Shown: positions 26,606 to 36,481, numbered from the stretch's first letter. The stretch: DNA of 64,000 nucleotides from Saccharopolyspora hordei (GCF_013410345.1 NZ_JACCFJ010000001.1:1897001-1961000), one strand, 5' to 3'. The notes: generated from the letters alone by a model not told the origin. Numbers and translations: made by a program.

Positions 26606-28123
26606 GTGGCGCTGCGACGGACCTGGGCCGTCGCGCTGTTCGGCGTGGACGGCGTGCTCGTGGAGATCGAAGCGGACGTGCGCAAGGGCGGGCTGCCGTC
26701 GTTGCAGCTGCTCGGGCTGCCCGACACCGCGTTGCAGGAGGCCAAGAACCGCGTCCGGGCGGCCATCCAGAACTGCCGGGAGGACTGGCCCGCGAGCTGC
26801 GTGACGCTCGCGCTGTCCCCGGCGGCGCTGCCCAAGGCCGGCACCTCGTACGACCTGGCGCTGGCCTGCGCGGTGCTGGCCGGGGCGGAACTGGTGCCGC
26901 CGCACCGGCTGGCGGGCACGGTGATGTTCGGCGAACTGGCGCTGGACGGCCGGATCCGCCCGGTGCGAGGGCTGCTGCCCGCCCTGCTCGCGGCGCGGAA
27001 GGAGGGCATGCGCCGGGCGATCGTGCCCGCTGCCGGGCTCGCCGAGGCGCACCTGGTGGACGGCATCGAGGTGCTGGGCGCGACGCACCTGCGCGAGGTG
27101 GTGGCCTGGCTGCGCGAGCTCGGCGAACTCGCTCGCCACCCGCCGGAGGTGGCCGGGCCGCCTGCCGAGGAGGTGCCGGACCTCGCCGACGTGATCGGCC
27201 AGCCCGAGGCGCGCTGGGCGCTCGAGGTCGCGGCGGCGGGCGGGCACCACCTGCTCATGGTCGGCCCGCCCGGAACCGGCAAGACCATGCTGGCCAAGCG
27301 GTTGTGCGGGCTGCTGCCGGACCTGACCGACCAAGAGGCGCTGGAGGTGACGGCGATCCGGTCCGTGGCCGGGGAGCTCTCCGACTCGGCGAGCCTGGTG
27401 CGGGTCCCGCCGTTCGTGGCGCCGCACTCCTCGCTGTCCATCCCGGCGTTGATCGGCGGCGGCACCGGCCTCGCCAAGCCGGGCGCGGTCAGCAGGGCGC
27501 ACCGCGGGGTCCTGCTGCTGGACGAGGCGTGCGAGCTCGGGCCGAAGCGGCTAGAGGCGCTGCGCACCGCGCTGGAGGAGGGCGAGGTCCGCCTGGCCCG
27601 CCGGGACGGCGCGCTGCGCTACCCGGCGCGGTTCCAGCTGGTCCTGGCCACCAACCCGTGCCCGTGCGCACCGGCCCGGGACCTGGACTGCCAGTGCCCG
27701 CCGCAGGTCCGGCGGCGCTACCTCGGCAAGCTGTCCGGTCCGCTGCTGGACCGGGTGGACCTGCGGGTGCGGATGCGCCCGATCACGGCGATGACCGGCC
27801 CCGGCGGTGCCGAGCCGGAGAGCACCGCGGTCGTGCGCGAGCGGGTGGCGCGGGCCCGGGCCGCCGCGCGGGAGCGGTGGTCGCAGCACGGGTGGCGAAC
27901 CAACACCGAGGTCCCGGGCCCGGTGTTGCGGCGCGAGTTCGCGCTGCCCGAGCGGGTCACCGCGTTGCTCGACCGCGGGTTGGAGGTCGGGGCGATCACC
28001 GCCCGCGGTGCGGACCGGTGCCTGCGGGTGGCGTGGACGCTGGCCGACCTCGACGGCGAGGAGCGCCCCGACGCCGAGCACGTGGCGGCGGCGCTGGAGT
28101 TCCGGGACAGGAGGGCGGCGTGA
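26606..28123 (+). CDS. YifB/ComM-type Mg-chelatase-like AAA+ ATPase
   Basis: 505 residues from GTG 26606, directly after the yraN stop. The N-terminal Lon-protease-like ChlI domain (FGVDGVLVEIEADVRKGG, ALSPAALPKAGTSYDLALA) is followed by the AAA+ core: Walker A VGPPGTGKTMLAKRL near residue 220, Walker B GVLLLDEACELG near 300, and a zinc-like CPCAPARDLDCQC cluster. ComM of Vibrio is a hexameric branch-migration helicase in natural transformation. The operon with dprA supports a role in recombination of incoming DNA here too. Stop and next start overlap as TGATG. Confidence 0.95.
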   Translation: MALRRTWAVALFGVDGVLVEIEADVRKGGLPSLQLLGLPDTALQEAKNRVRAAIQNCREDWPASCVTLALSPAALPKAGTSYDLALACAVLAGAELVPPHRLAGTVMFGELALDGRIRPVRGLLPALLAARKEGMRRAIVPAAGLAEAHLVDGIEVLGATHLREVVAWLRELGELARHPPEVAGPPAEEVPDLADVIGQPEARWALEVAAAGGHHLLMVGPPGTGKTMLAKRLCGLLPDLTDQEALEVTAIRSVAGELSDSASLVRVPPFVAPHSSLSIPALIGGGTGLAKPGAVSRAHRGVLLLDEACELGPKRLEALRTALEEGEVRLARRDGALRYPARFQLVLATNPCPCAPARDLDCQCPPQVRRRYLGKLSGPLLDRVDLRVRMRPITAMTGPGGAEPESTAVVRERVARARAAARERWSQHGWRTNTEVPGPVLRREFALPERVTALLDRGLEVGAITARGADRCLRVAWTLADLDGEERPDAEHVAAALEFRDRRAA

Positions 28124-29283
28124 TGACGACCTGGTCGAGGCTGGGCGAGAAGAGCAAGCGGGAAGTGCGGTTGGCGCGGGCCTTCCTGGCCGCGGTCGCC
28201 GAGCCGCCCGCCCCGGCGCTGGCCGGCTTCGTCGCCCGGCACGGTCCGTGCCGGTCAGTCGAGTTGGTCCAGCGGGGGAAGGCGCCGCCGGACGTGCTGT
28301 CGGAGGTCGAGGCCAGGTTCGCGCACGTGTCCGCCGAGCAGCTGCTGGCGGCGACCGAGGCGGCCGGAGCCCGGCTCGTGGTCCCCGAGGAACCGGAATG
28401 GCCGAGCAGCGCCTTCCAGGACTTGGCCGGCGGGCGCGAGGTCGGGCTCCCGGAGGTCGCCGAGCCGATCGCGCTGTGGGTGCGCGGTCGGGAGGACCTG
28501 GCGACGGCGCTCGACCCGGCGATCGCCGTGGTCGGGGCCCGGGCGGCGTCCGGCTACGGCGAGCACGTGGCCGCCGAGTTCGGCCACGGCCTCGCCCGAG
28601 CGGGGTTCACCGTGGTGTCCGGCGCCGCCTACGGCATCGACGGAGCGGCGCACCGCGGTGCGCTGGCCGCCGGCGGGCGGACGGTGGCGTTCCTGGCCTG
28701 CGGGGTCGACGTCGACTACCCGGCGGGACACGGTCGCTTGCTGCGCGCGGTGGCCCACCAGGGCGCCGTGGTCAGCGAGTACCCGCCGGGCACGGAGCCG
28801 CGCAAGCACCGCTTCCTGGTCCGGAACAGGCTGATCGCCGCTGCCGGGCGGGCCACCGTCGTGGTCGAGGCCGGGGCGCGCAGCGGTGCCACCAACACCG
28901 CGGGCACCGCGGACGCGCTGGGACGGCCGGTGCTGGCCGTGCCCGGGCCCGTCACCTCGAAGAACTCGGTGGGGTGCCACGGGATGCTGCGCTCCGGGAA
29001 GGCCGTGCTCGTCACCAGCACTGCGGAGGTGCTCGAAGCGGTCAGCCCCATCGGGGTCCCGGCACCGGTCGAGGACGTCGGCGAGCAGCGCCGGACCGAC
29101 CGGCTGGGGCCGCACGCGCAACGCCTGCACGACTCGTTGCGCGGCATGGACGGGGCCAGCGCGGAGGAGCTCGCGCGCGACTGCGGCCTGCCGCTGGGCG
29201 AGGTGCGGGCGCTGCTGCCGGAACTGGAGCTGTCCGGCTTCGCGGTCCGCACCGAACGGGGGTGGTCGGTCGCAGCACGGTGA
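28123..29283 (+). CDS. dprA: DNA-processing protein DprA
   Basis: 386 residues from ATG 28123, with GGAGG 8 bases above. Loads RecA on incoming single-stranded DNA. The Rossmann-fold core reads VVGARAASGYGEHVA, VVSGAAYGIDGAAHRGAL, VAFLACGVDVDYPAGH, SEYPPGTEPRKHRFLVRNR and VVEAGARSGATNTA, all typical. A C-terminal winged-helix segment follows (ASAEELARDCGLPLGEVRALL). It is last in yraN-yifB-dprA. Natural competence is not established for this group, so the role may be restricted to recombination or repair. A 19-bp tandem duplication begins in its stop codon. Confidence 0.96.
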   Translation: MTTWSRLGEKSKREVRLARAFLAAVAEPPAPALAGFVARHGPCRSVELVQRGKAPPDVLSEVEARFAHVSAEQLLAATEAAGARLVVPEEPEWPSSAFQDLAGGREVGLPEVAEPIALWVRGREDLATALDPAIAVVGARAASGYGEHVAAEFGHGLARAGFTVVSGAAYGIDGAAHRGALAAGGRTVAFLACGVDVDYPAGHGRLLRAVAHQGAVVSEYPPGTEPRKHRFLVRNRLIAAAGRATVVVEAGARSGATNTAGTADALGRPVLAVPGPVTSKNSVGCHGMLRSGKAVLVTSTAEVLEAVSPIGVPAPVEDVGEQRRTDRLGPHAQRLHDSLRGMDGASAEELARDCGLPLGEVRALLPELELSGFAVRTERGWSVAAR

Positions 29284-29319
29284 ACTCCAGTGGGCACCGG
29301 GAACTCCAGTGGGCACCGG
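29282..29319. repeat. 19-bp perfect tandem duplication at the dprA stop
   Basis: GAACTCCAGTGGGCACCGG occurs at 29282-29300 and again at 29301-29319. The first copy uses the last two bases of the dprA TGA. It marks the start of the repeat-bearing intergenic stretch. Confidence 0.8.
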
Positions 29320-30071
29320 CGCGCTGCCGGGTGGTCGCGGTGGCCGGACGAGCTCGTCCTCGGCCACCGCGCCCGCGACGGACCGCGTGCTGCCCTCGAA
29401 CGCTGGCAGGGCGCGGTCGCTGGGCAGGAGCGGTCCAGGAGCCGGGACCGGACTGGGGCCGCGGCCACGGGTGCTGTCCCTGAGCGGGGTGCCGGCCCCG
29501 GACGTTGGTGAGCTGCTCGTACTCGGCAACGGTCGTCGCGGCGGCCGGGGTTCCGTCCCCGGACGCTGGCGAGCTGCGTCGACCTGGATTGCGGCGGCCT
29601 CGCACGACAGTGCCGTCCCCGGACGCTGGCGAGTTGCCCTGGACCAGATCGCTCCCGCCGACCCCGACACGTGCCGTCCTCGAACGCCGGCGAGCTGCAG
29701 GGTCCGAGCTGGCAGCGCTCCGCTGCCGAAGACTCCCGCCGTGAGGGCACCAGGACAGTGACCGCGCACCGGCGGTTCGCGCGTGGCCACGGGCAGAGCG
29801 GCCACCGCGGCGGGCCGGGGAGGGGAGAGCGCGCCGGAAGGCTGAGTCGCGGGCGAGCCGGGTGATCGCACCGGAGCGCTGGCCGGCAGAGGAGGTGTCC
29901 TCGGTGGGCCAGCGTGCGAGTCGCCTGACGGTCCTCCGCTCCGCCCGTCGAGGCTCGCCGCGACTCGGTGGTGCCGCCGTGTCGGTGCCGATGCGGGTGA
30001 GGACGGCGGCGATCGTGATTCGGGCGTGGCGATGCTTGACCGGTGGCAGCGATGGGGCCAGCGTCTGAGGC
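29320..30071. other. Non-coding stretch between dprA and xerC
   Basis: About 750 bases with no credible gene on either strand. It holds the spaced repeats at 29489-29697 and a related partial unit at 29391. The 29700-30071 part shows neither repeats nor a recognisable gene. xerC must have its promoter near the right end, but no clear -10 box was found. Confidence 0.5.
29489..29697. CRISPR. CRISPR-like direct repeats (degenerate, no cas genes)
   Basis: Four 26-base units begin at 29490, 29551, 29611 and 29672, a period of 61, 60 and 61 bp. They share a core around CCCCGGACGCTGGCGAGCTG; units 2 and 3 differ at 2 positions, unit 1 at several, and unit 4 has TCCTCGAACGCC. The 34-35 bases between units are unrelated to each other. 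Period and repeat/spacer proportions resemble a type I-E array. However, the repeats are imperfect, lack a strong internal stem, and no cas gene is in the window. A decayed array or another interspersed repeat family is equally possible. Confidence 0.4.
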
Positions 30072-31046
30072 ATGGCCCGCGCCCGTTCCACCGATTCGCG
30101 AAGACCGGACTTCCGCGCGGTCCGTGCGAGGCTGCCCGAACCGCTGGCCACCGCGGTCGACGGGTTCGAACGGCACCTCGCCGTCGAGCGGGGGCTGTCG
30201 GTGCACACCGTCCGCGGGTACGTCGGCGACGTCGTCTCGCTGCTCGACCACCTGGCCGGGACAGCGGGCCGCGAGGACCTCGCCGACCTGGACGTCTCCG
30301 TCCTCCGCGAGTGGTTGGCGGCCCAGCACGCGCGGGGTGCGAGCCGGTCGACGATGGCCCGGCGGACCGCGGCCGCCCGCACCTTCACGGCGTGGGCGCG
30401 GCGCGCCGGGCTGCTGACGCACGACCCGGGGCCGCGGCTCGCGGTGCCCTCGACACCGCGGAAGCTGCCGGCGGTGCTGCGCACCGACCAGGCGAGAGCG
30501 GCGATGCAGGCCTCGGCGGCCGGGGCCGAGCAGCACGACCCGGTCGCGCTGCGTGACCACGCGGTGCTCGAGCTGCTGTACGCGACCGGCGTCCGCGTCT
30601 CCGAGCTGTGCGGACTGGACGTCGACGACGTCGACCGCGAGCGCCGGGTGGTCCGCGTGGTGGGCAAGGGCGACCGGGAGCGCGTCGTCCCGTTCGGCCT
30701 ACCCGCGGATGGTGCGCTCGACCGGTGGATCACCGCCGGACGGCCGAAGCTGGCCGGGGCCGACTCCGGGGCCGCGCTCTTCCTGGGGGTGCGGGGTGGG
30801 CGGTTGGACCCGCGCACCGCACGTCGGATCGTGCACGACGCGGTCGAGACCGTTCCCGGTGCACCGGACGTCGGACCGCACGGCATGCGGCATTCAGCGG
30901 CGACCCATTTGCTGGAAGGCGGTGCGGACCTCCGTAGCGTTCAGGAGTTGCTTGGTCACGCTACGCTCGCAACGACCCAGCTTTACACCCACGTGACCGT
31001 TGAACGGCTGAAGGCGATCCATGAGCGAACCCACCCCCGTTCCTGA
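30072..31046 (+). CDS. xerC: Tyrosine recombinase XerC-like
   Basis: 324 residues from ATG 30072. Resolves chromosome dimers at dif with XerD. The N-terminal SAM-like DNA-binding domain is [22 protein letters not shown]. The catalytic domain has Arg in [13 protein letters not shown], Lys in [25 protein letters not shown] (HxxR), [15 protein letters not shown] with the third basic residue and the nucleophilic Tyr. All catalytic residues are present. It is slightly longer than the usual 300 residues at the N-terminus. Its last 26 bases overlap the start of the whiG-like gene in another frame. Confidence 0.95.
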   Translation: MARARSTDSRRPDFRAVRARLPEPLATAVDGFERHLAVERGLSVHTVRGYVGDVVSLLDHLAGTAGREDLADLDVSVLREWLAAQHARGASRSTMARRTAAARTFTAWARRAGLLTHDPGPRLAVPSTPRKLPAVLRTDQARAAMQASAAGAEQHDPVALRDHAVLELLYATGVRVSELCGLDVDDVDRERRVVRVVGKGDRERVVPFGLPADGALDRWITAGRPKLAGADSGAALFLGVRGGRLDPRTARRIVHDAVETVPGAPDVGPHGMRHSAATHLLEGGADLRSVQELLGHATLATTQLYTHVTVERLKAIHERTHPRS

Positions 31047-32004
31047 CCACGCCGGGGGCGGCGCCGACACGGTGGCCGCGAGCCCGGACTCGGCGCCGGT
31101 GACAGCCCGTGACCAGGGCGGCCGGACGAACGGCCACACCCACGAGTGCGTGCGGCGCCACGGCCTGTCCGTGGCGGCCGAAGCCGCGGCCGAGGCGGAC
31201 GGGAAGGCGGCCGGCGCGGACGTCACCGACGACCAGCGCAGCGCCGACGACGTCGAGGCGGGCATCGTCGCGCTCTGGAAGGAGTTCGGCGAGAAGCGCG
31301 ACCAGGAGCTGCGCGACCGCCTGGTGCTGCACTACGCGCCGCTGGTCAAGTACGTGGCGGGGCGGGTGGGCACCGGGTTGCCCTCGCACGTCGAGGTCTC
31401 CGACCTCATCCAGTCCGGGATCTTCGGCCTGGTCGACGCGATCGAGAAGTTCGAGCCCGAGCGCGGCCTCAAGTTCGAGACCTACGCGATGCAGCGCATC
31501 CGCGGGGCGATCCTGGACGACCTGCGAGCCCAGGACTGGGTGCCCCGGTCGGTGCGCAGCCGGGCCAGGGACGTCGAGCGGGCGCTGGAGCGCCTGGAGG
31601 CGAAGCTGCAGCGCACGGCCACCGACGCCGAGCTGGCCGAAGAGCTGGGCCTGTCCCTCGACGAACTCCGCGAGCTGTTCGCCCAGCTGCAGATGACCAG
31701 CGTGGTCGCGCTGGACGACCTGATCGGCGCCGGGCCGATGCAGGCCTCGCTGGCCGAGACGCTGCCTGACGACCGGGCCGAGGACCCGGTGGCGACCCTG
31801 GTGGACCGGGACAGCCGCCGCCAGCTCGCCGAGGCGGTGGAGCGCCTGAGCGAGCGCGACCGGGTGGTCGTCACCCTCTACTACTTCGAGAACCTCACCC
31901 TCGCCGAGATCGGCAAGGTCCTCGGCGTGACGGAGTCCCGCGTCTGCCAGCTGCACACCAGGGCGGTGCTGCGGCTGCGCGCGAAGCTCACCGAAGCCAG
32001 CTGA
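31021..32004 (+). CDS. whiG: RNA polymerase sigma factor of the FliA/WhiG class
   Basis: 327 residues from ATG 31021, overlapping xerC by 26 bases. Region 2 ([57 protein letters not shown]), region 3 ([15 protein letters not shown]) and region 4 ([20 protein letters not shown]) match WhiG, which commits Streptomyces aerial hyphae to sporulation. The first 75 residues are a low-complexity extension beyond the usual about 280; a GTG at 31150 would shorten it by 43. No flagellar genes are nearby, favouring WhiG over FliA. The anti-sigma-like gene at 3556 is far away and of another class. Confidence 0.93.
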   Translation: MSEPTPVPDHAGGGADTVAASPDSAPVTARDQGGRTNGHTHECVRRHGLSVAAEAAAEADGKAAGADVTDDQRSADDVEAGIVALWKEFGEKRDQELRDRLVLHYAPLVKYVAGRVGTGLPSHVEVSDLIQSGIFGLVDAIEKFEPERGLKFETYAMQRIRGAILDDLRAQDWVPRSVRSRARDVERALERLEAKLQRTATDAELAEELGLSLDELRELFAQLQMTSVVALDDLIGAGPMQASLAETLPDDRAEDPVATLVDRDSRRQLAEAVERLSERDRVVVTLYYFENLTLAEIGKVLGVTESRVCQLHTRAVLRLRAKLTEAS

Positions 32005-32018
32005 CGACGGCCCTGCCC

Positions 32019-32552
32019 TCACTCCCACGGGAGCAGGCGGACGCGTCCCGCGCCCAGCAGGCGCAGCGGGTCCAGGTGGGTCGGGCCCTGGCGGACGCCC
32101 CAGTGCAGGCACGCCCCGGGCGGCTGCGCCGGGCACTCCGGGTGACCGGCTTCCAGCTCGCCGATCGGTCGCCCCCGGCTGACCTGGTCGCCGACCGCCA
32201 CCGTCGGCCGGACCGGTTCGTAGGTGGTGCGCAGGCCTGGTGCGTGCTCGATCGACACCACGTCCCGGCCGGCCACCGGCCCGGCGAACACCACCACCCC
32301 GTCGCCCGCGGCCAGCACCGGTTGACCGACCGCGCCGACCAGGTCCACCCCGCGGTGCCCGGGGCCGTAGGCGTGCGCCGGGGCGTCGAACGGCCGTGCG
32401 ACGGCGGGCGGCGGCGCCAGCGGCCAGCCGAACGCACCCGCGGGAGCCGGGACCGCGGCGCGCGGGGCGGTCGGCGTGGGCGTGCTGGTCAGGCCGACCG
32501 CGGCGGAGGCCACGCCGCCGCACAGCAGGGCTGCGGTGATCACCTGGCGCAT
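32019..32552 (-). CDS. Secreted M23-family metallopeptidase
   Basis: 177 residues from ATG 32552. An N-terminal signal peptide (TAALLCGGVASAAVGL) is followed by a Pro/Ala linker and a LytM/M23 domain. The zinc site is GHRGVDLVG (HxxxD) and CLHWGVRQG, with the first His of HxH replaced by Leu and the second kept. Such proteins either cleave peptidoglycan cross-bridges or, when degenerate, activate amidases. Since the usual HxH reads LHW, activity should be checked; many M23 proteins of this subgroup show LHFG/LHWG and are still active. It converges with whiG and matches the position of M. tuberculosis Rv2891. Confidence 0.93.
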   Translation of the reverse strand: MRQVITAALLCGGVASAAVGLTSTPTPTAPRAAVPAPAGAFGWPLAPPPAVARPFDAPAHAYGPGHRGVDLVGAVGQPVLAAGDGVVVFAGPVAGRDVVSIEHAPGLRTTYEPVRPTVAVGDQVSRGRPIGELEAGHPECPAQPPGACLHWGVRQGPTHLDPLRLLGAGRVRLLPWE

Positions 32553-32956
32553 GGCCCCACGGTGGCCTGGCCGCCGGGGCGCGCACCAGGCTGAACCGGA
32601 AATCTGTGGACAAACCGATCGGGTGTGGATGACCTGCGGTCCACGATCGTGTCAGGTGGCGCGTCCAGTACACTGTTGGCGCGGTTTCGTGTCCGCACGG
32701 ACCGACTTCGCGTGCCCGCACGCCACGCCTGCGGAGGGCGGACCTGACGGTCGGCCACCACGTGGCTTCTGTACCGAGTTCTCCACCTCGGACGTCGCTG
32801 CCCCGAGCAGGGTGCCGGTGCCCCGCGGTCTCGGGCTCCTCGTGAGCCCGGGTGGGGTGACCGGAGCGGGCACCAGGGCGGCGGGTCACCCGGCTCGTCG
32901 CGGCAACCGAATCGCGCGCCACCGGCGCGCCCGAACCGAGGGGTGCGAACCAGGCC
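32553..32956 (+). promoter_or_regulatory. rpsB promoter and long leader
   Basis: 404 bases between the M23 start and rpsB. A TACACT -10 box lies at 32669-32674, giving an rpsB leader of about 275 bases. Such a length could hold an S2-binding autoregulatory fold, but none could be defined by eye. A DnaA-box-like TGTGGACAA (32605-32613, minus orientation) lies just upstream. Confidence 0.45.
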
Positions 32957-33775
32957 ATGGCCGTCGTCACCATGAAGCAGCTGCTCGACAGCGGCGTGCA
33001 CTTCGGGCACCAGACCCGTCGCTGGAACCCGAAGATGAAGCGCTACATCTTCACCGAGCGCAACGGCATCTACATCATCGACCTGCAGCAGACGCTGTCC
33101 TACATCGACGGGGCGTTCGACTTCGTCAAGCAGACCGTCGCGCACGGCGGGACGATCCTGTTCGTCGGCACCAAGAAGCAGGCGCAGGAAGCGATCGCCG
33201 AGCAGGCCCAGCGGGTCGGCATGCCGTACGTCAACCAGCGCTGGCTGGGTGGCATGCTCACCAACTTCCAGACCGTCCACAAGCGTCTGCAGCGTCTCAA
33301 GGAACTCGAGACCATGGAGCAGACCGGGGGCTTCGAGGGTCGCACCAAGAAGGAGATCTTGATGCTGACCCGCGAGAAGGACAAGCTCGAGAAGACCCTC
33401 GGCGGTATCCGCGACATGAACAAGGTGCCCAGCGCCGTGTGGATCGTGGACACCAAGAAGGAGCACATCGCGGTCGGCGAGGCCCGCAAGCTGGGCATCC
33501 CGGTGGTGGCGATCCTGGACACCAACTGCGACCCGGACGAGGTCGACTACCCGATCCCGGGCAACGACGACGCGATCCGCTCCGCCGCCCTGCTGACCCG
33601 CGTGGTCGCCGACGGTGTCGCCGAGGGCCTGATGGCCCGCAGCGGCCGCACCAACGGCGCGCCGGAGGGCGAGGAGAAGCCGGCGAGCGGTGAGCCGCTG
33701 GCCGAGTGGGAGAAGGAGCTGCTGGCCGGTTCCGGCCAGGCCGCCGAGGGCGGCGAGCAGACCGCGCAGTCCTGA
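32957..33775 (+). CDS. rpsB: 30S ribosomal protein S2
   Basis: 272 residues from ATG 32957. Head protein of the small subunit. Typical S2 sequence: [78 protein letters not shown], and [23 protein letters not shown] 45-residue acidic tail extends the C-terminus. Followed by a perfect 15-bp hairpin and tsf, the usual rpsB-tsf pair. Confidence 0.98.
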   Translation: MAVVTMKQLLDSGVHFGHQTRRWNPKMKRYIFTERNGIYIIDLQQTLSYIDGAFDFVKQTVAHGGTILFVGTKKQAQEAIAEQAQRVGMPYVNQRWLGGMLTNFQTVHKRLQRLKELETMEQTGGFEGRTKKEILMLTREKDKLEKTLGGIRDMNKVPSAVWIVDTKKEHIAVGEARKLGIPVVAILDTNCDPDEVDYPIPGNDDAIRSAALLTRVVADGVAEGLMARSGRTNGAPEGEEKPASGEPLAEWEKELLAGSGQAAEGGEQTAQS

Positions 33776-33780
33776 TCCGC

Positions 33781-33815
33781 CGCGCCCCGCGTCCGCAGGC
33801 CGGACGCGGGGCGCG
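33781..33815 (+). terminator. Hairpin between rpsB and tsf
   Basis: CGCGCCCCGCGTCCG pairs perfectly with 33801-33815 over a 5-base loop, 5 bases after the rpsB stop. With tsf 135 bases further on it probably acts as a partial terminator that sets S2 to EF-Ts output. Confidence 0.75.
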
Positions 33816-33950
33816 ATCGGGCTGCCCGCCCGTCACACCGCAGGTGTGACCGCCCGAGCTGGGCACGCCGCCCCGGCGAGCGCACCGAGCGCCGCGGGGC
33901 GGCCCACAAGACCTCCGAAGCTTCGACACCAGAAGGACGGACAACGCACG

Positions 33951-34766
33951 ATGGCGAACTTCAGTGCGGCCGACGTCAAGCGGCTCCGCGAGCTGACCGG
34001 CGCCGGCATGATGGACTGCAAGAAGGCGCTCGAGGAGAACGACGGCGACTTCGACAAGGCCGTTGAGCACCTCCGCATCAAGGGCGCCAAGGACGTCGGC
34101 AAGCGCGCCGAGCGCGCGACCGCCGAGGGCCTGGTCGCCGCCGACGGCGGTGTGCTGATCGAGCTGAACAGCGAGACCGACTTCGTCGCCAAGAACGACG
34201 AGTTCGTCCAGCTCGCCAACAAGATCGCCACCGCGGTCAAGGAGGCCGGCGCGGGCGACCTGGAGAGCGCGCTGGCCGCGCCGCTGGACGGCAAGACCGT
34301 CTCCGAGGCCGTCCAGGAGCTGTCCGCCAAGATCGGCGAGAAGCTGGAGCTGCGCCGGGTCGCCAAGTTCGACGGCACCGTGGCCACCTACCTGCACCGC
34401 CGCTCCTCGGACCTGCCCCCGGCGGTCGGCGTGCTGGTCGAGTACACCGGTGACGACGCGGAGGCCGCCCGTGGCGCCGCCATGCAGGTCGCCGCGCTCA
34501 AGCCGAAGTACCTGACCCGCGACGACGTCCCGGAGGACGTCGTCGCCAACGAGCGCCGCATCGCCGAGGAGACCGCGAAGGCGGAGAACAAGCCGGAGAA
34601 GGCCATCCCCAAGATCGTCGAGGGTCGCCTGAACGGCTTCTTCAAGGAGAACGTCCTGCTGGACCAGCCGTCCGTGCAGGACAACAAGAAGACCGTCAAG
34701 GCGCTGCTGGACGAGGCCGGCGTGACGGTGACCGGCTTCGTCCGGTTCGAGGTCGGCCAGGCCTGA
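33951..34766 (+). CDS. tsf: Elongation factor Ts
   Basis: 271 residues from ATG 33951, with AAGGACGG upstream. Exchanges GDP on EF-Tu. The N-terminal UBA-like domain ([24 protein letters not shown]) and the signature [15 protein letters not shown] near residue 70 are intact. The core continues to [19 protein letters not shown] and the C-terminal FVRFEVGQA. Length is normal for actinobacteria. Confidence 0.98.
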   Translation: MANFSAADVKRLRELTGAGMMDCKKALEENDGDFDKAVEHLRIKGAKDVGKRAERATAEGLVAADGGVLIELNSETDFVAKNDEFVQLANKIATAVKEAGAGDLESALAAPLDGKTVSEAVQELSAKIGEKLELRRVAKFDGTVATYLHRRSSDLPPAVGVLVEYTGDDAEAARGAAMQVAALKPKYLTRDDVPEDVVANERRIAEETAKAENKPEKAIPKIVEGRLNGFFKENVLLDQPSVQDNKKTVKALLDEAGVTVTGFVRFEVGQA

Positions 34767-34827
34767 CCTGCTGCGGGAGGTCGGCCGGGACCGCACCCAG
34801 CGGCCGGCGGCCACCGGACGCGGACCC

Positions 34828-34862
34828 AGCGCCCCGCCTTCGTCGGGAAGGCGGGGCGCTTT
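34828..34862 (+). terminator. tsf terminator
   Basis: AGCGCCCCGCCTT pairs perfectly with 34848-34860 (13 bp) over a 7-base loop, then TT. Confidence 0.85.
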
Positions 34863-34959
34863 CGCAAGTCGCGGCTGTCGCAAGCCGATGACCTGCGGTT
34901 GAGAAGTGCGACGAGCTCGACTGGACTGGACGTCGGGCGGGCTCGACCACCTGCGGGTT

Positions 34960-35011
34960 CTCATGCGCCTTCTCGGGGCGGGGCGTCAGCCCCGGCGAGA
35001 AGACGCATGAG
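34960..35011 (+). promoter_or_regulatory. Large extended hairpin in the pyrH leader
   Basis: A 16-bp outer stem (CTCATGCGCCTTCTCG with 34996-35011, one mismatch) and a 6-bp inner stem (CGGGGC/GCCCCG, loop GTCA) form a 52-base structure ending 61 bases before the pyrH GTG. Upstream of a UMP kinase gene it could serve as a pyrimidine-responsive or processing element, or as a second terminator. Confidence 0.5.
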
Positions 35012-35072
35012 GTTCCGCCAGGTGCCCACCAACGCGAAGTGACCACAGACCGAACCTCGCAGGAGGAAACCA

Positions 35073-35822
35073 GTGACCGACGAGGGCCCGACGCAGCGCG
35101 GTTACGGCCGGGTGCTGCTCAAACTGGGCGGTGAGATGTTCGGCGGGGGCGGCGTCGGGATCGACCCGGACGTGGTCGGCACGGTGGCCCGGCAGATCGC
35201 CGAGATCGTCGCCGACGGGGTCGAGGTGGCCATCGTCATCGGCGGCGGCAACTTCTTCCGCGGCGCGGAGCTGCAGCAGCGCGGCATGGAGCGGGCGCGC
35301 GGCGACTACATGGCCATGCTGGGCACCGTGATGAACTGCCTCGCGCTGCAGGACTTCCTGGAGCGCGAGCACGGCATCGACACCCGCGTGATGACCGCGA
35401 TCACCATGGGCCAGGTGGCCGAGCCGTACATCCCGCGCCGGGCCATGCGGCACATGGAGAAGGGCCGCGTGGTGATCTTCGGTGCGGGCACCGGGATGCC
35501 CTACTTCTCCACCGACACCACCGCGGCGCAGCGGGCGCTGGAGATCGGCTGCGAGGTCGTGCTGATGGCCAAGGCCGTCGACGGCGTCTACACCGCGGAC
35601 CCGAAGACCACCCCGGACGCGAAGCTGTTCGACCGCATCACGCACCGCGAGGTGCTGGAGCGCGGCCTGAAGGTCGCCGACGCGACCGCGTTCAGCCTCT
35701 GCATGGACAACCACATGCCGATCCTGGTGTTCAACCTGCTGCAGGAGGGCAACATCGCCCGCGCGGTCAACGGGGAGAAGATCGGCACGTTGGTCAGCAC
35801 CCCGGCCACCGCCCCGGCCTGA
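35073..35822 (+). CDS. pyrH: UMP kinase
   Basis: 249 residues from GTG 35073, preceded by GGAGGA. Hexameric amino-acid-kinase-fold enzyme making UDP from UMP, usually activated by GTP and inhibited by UTP. Motifs: [13 protein letters not shown] at the N-terminus, [64 protein letters not shown]. Normal length and domain layout. Followed by frr after 101 bases. Confidence 0.98.
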   Translation: MTDEGPTQRGYGRVLLKLGGEMFGGGGVGIDPDVVGTVARQIAEIVADGVEVAIVIGGGNFFRGAELQQRGMERARGDYMAMLGTVMNCLALQDFLEREHGIDTRVMTAITMGQVAEPYIPRRAMRHMEKGRVVIFGAGTGMPYFSTDTTAAQRALEIGCEVVLMAKAVDGVYTADPKTTPDAKLFDRITHREVLERGLKVADATAFSLCMDNHMPILVFNLLQEGNIARAVNGEKIGTLVSTPATAPA

Positions 35823-35923
35823 TGGTGCAGGATCCTGATCTGGTCGCGGGCCCGCTGCCGGACGGCGGCGCACCGCGGGAGACACTTGCAATGTCCACCG
35901 GTCGGCAGACTTAAGGAGCAACC

Positions 35924-36481
35924 GTGATCGACGAAGCTCTTCTCGAAGGCGAGGAGAAGATGCAGAAGGCGGTGGAGCGGGCCAAGGAAGAGCTGGCCAC
36001 CGTTCGCACCGGCCGCGCGAACCCTGCGATGTTCTCCGGCATCACCGTCGACTACTACGGTTCGCCGACGCCGTTGAACCAGCTGGCCAGCGTGACCGTG
36101 CCGGAGGCGCGGCTGGTGGTCATCAAGCCCTACGACGCCAGCCAGCTGGCGGCGATGGAGAAGGCCATCCGCGACTCCGACCTGGGCGTGAACCCCACCA
36201 ACGACGGCCAGCTCATCCGGGTGGCGATCCCGCAGATGACCGAGGAGCGCCGCAAGGAGATGGTCAAGCTCGCCAAGCAGAAGGGCGAGGACGGCAAGGT
36301 CAGCGTGCGCGGCGTCCGCCGCAAGGTGAAGGAAGAGATCGACCGCATCGTCAAGGACGGCGAGGCCGGCGAGGACGAGGGCACCAGGGCGGAGAAGGAG
36401 CTCGACAACCTCACCCACCGCTACACCGCCCAGATCGACGACCTTGTCAAGCACAAGGAAGCAGAGCTGCTCGAGGTCTGA
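35924..36481 (+). CDS. frr: Ribosome recycling factor
   Basis: 185 residues from GTG 35924 with AAGGAG upstream. With EF-G it splits the post-termination ribosome. A three-helix bundle and small beta domain are recognisable: [75 protein letters not shown]. Normal length. The cdsA start follows the stop with no gap. Confidence 0.98.
   Translation: MIDEALLEGEEKMQKAVERAKEELATVRTGRANPAMFSGITVDYYGSPTPLNQLASVTVPEARLVVIKPYDASQLAAMEKAIRDSDLGVNPTNDGQLIRVAIPQMTEERRKEMVKLAKQKGEDGKVSVRGVRRKVKEEIDRIVKDGEAGEDEGTRAEKELDNLTHRYTAQIDDLVKHKEAELLEV

Noticed and set aside
29489..29697. A confident type I-E CRISPR call
   Set aside because: Repeats are imperfect, lack a good internal stem and there are no cas genes in the window, so it is reported only as CRISPR-like.
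29320..30071. Arg/Pro-rich frames on both strands across the dprA-xerC gap
   Set aside because: They run through the spaced repeats in changing frames, have no ribosome sites and no protein-like composition.
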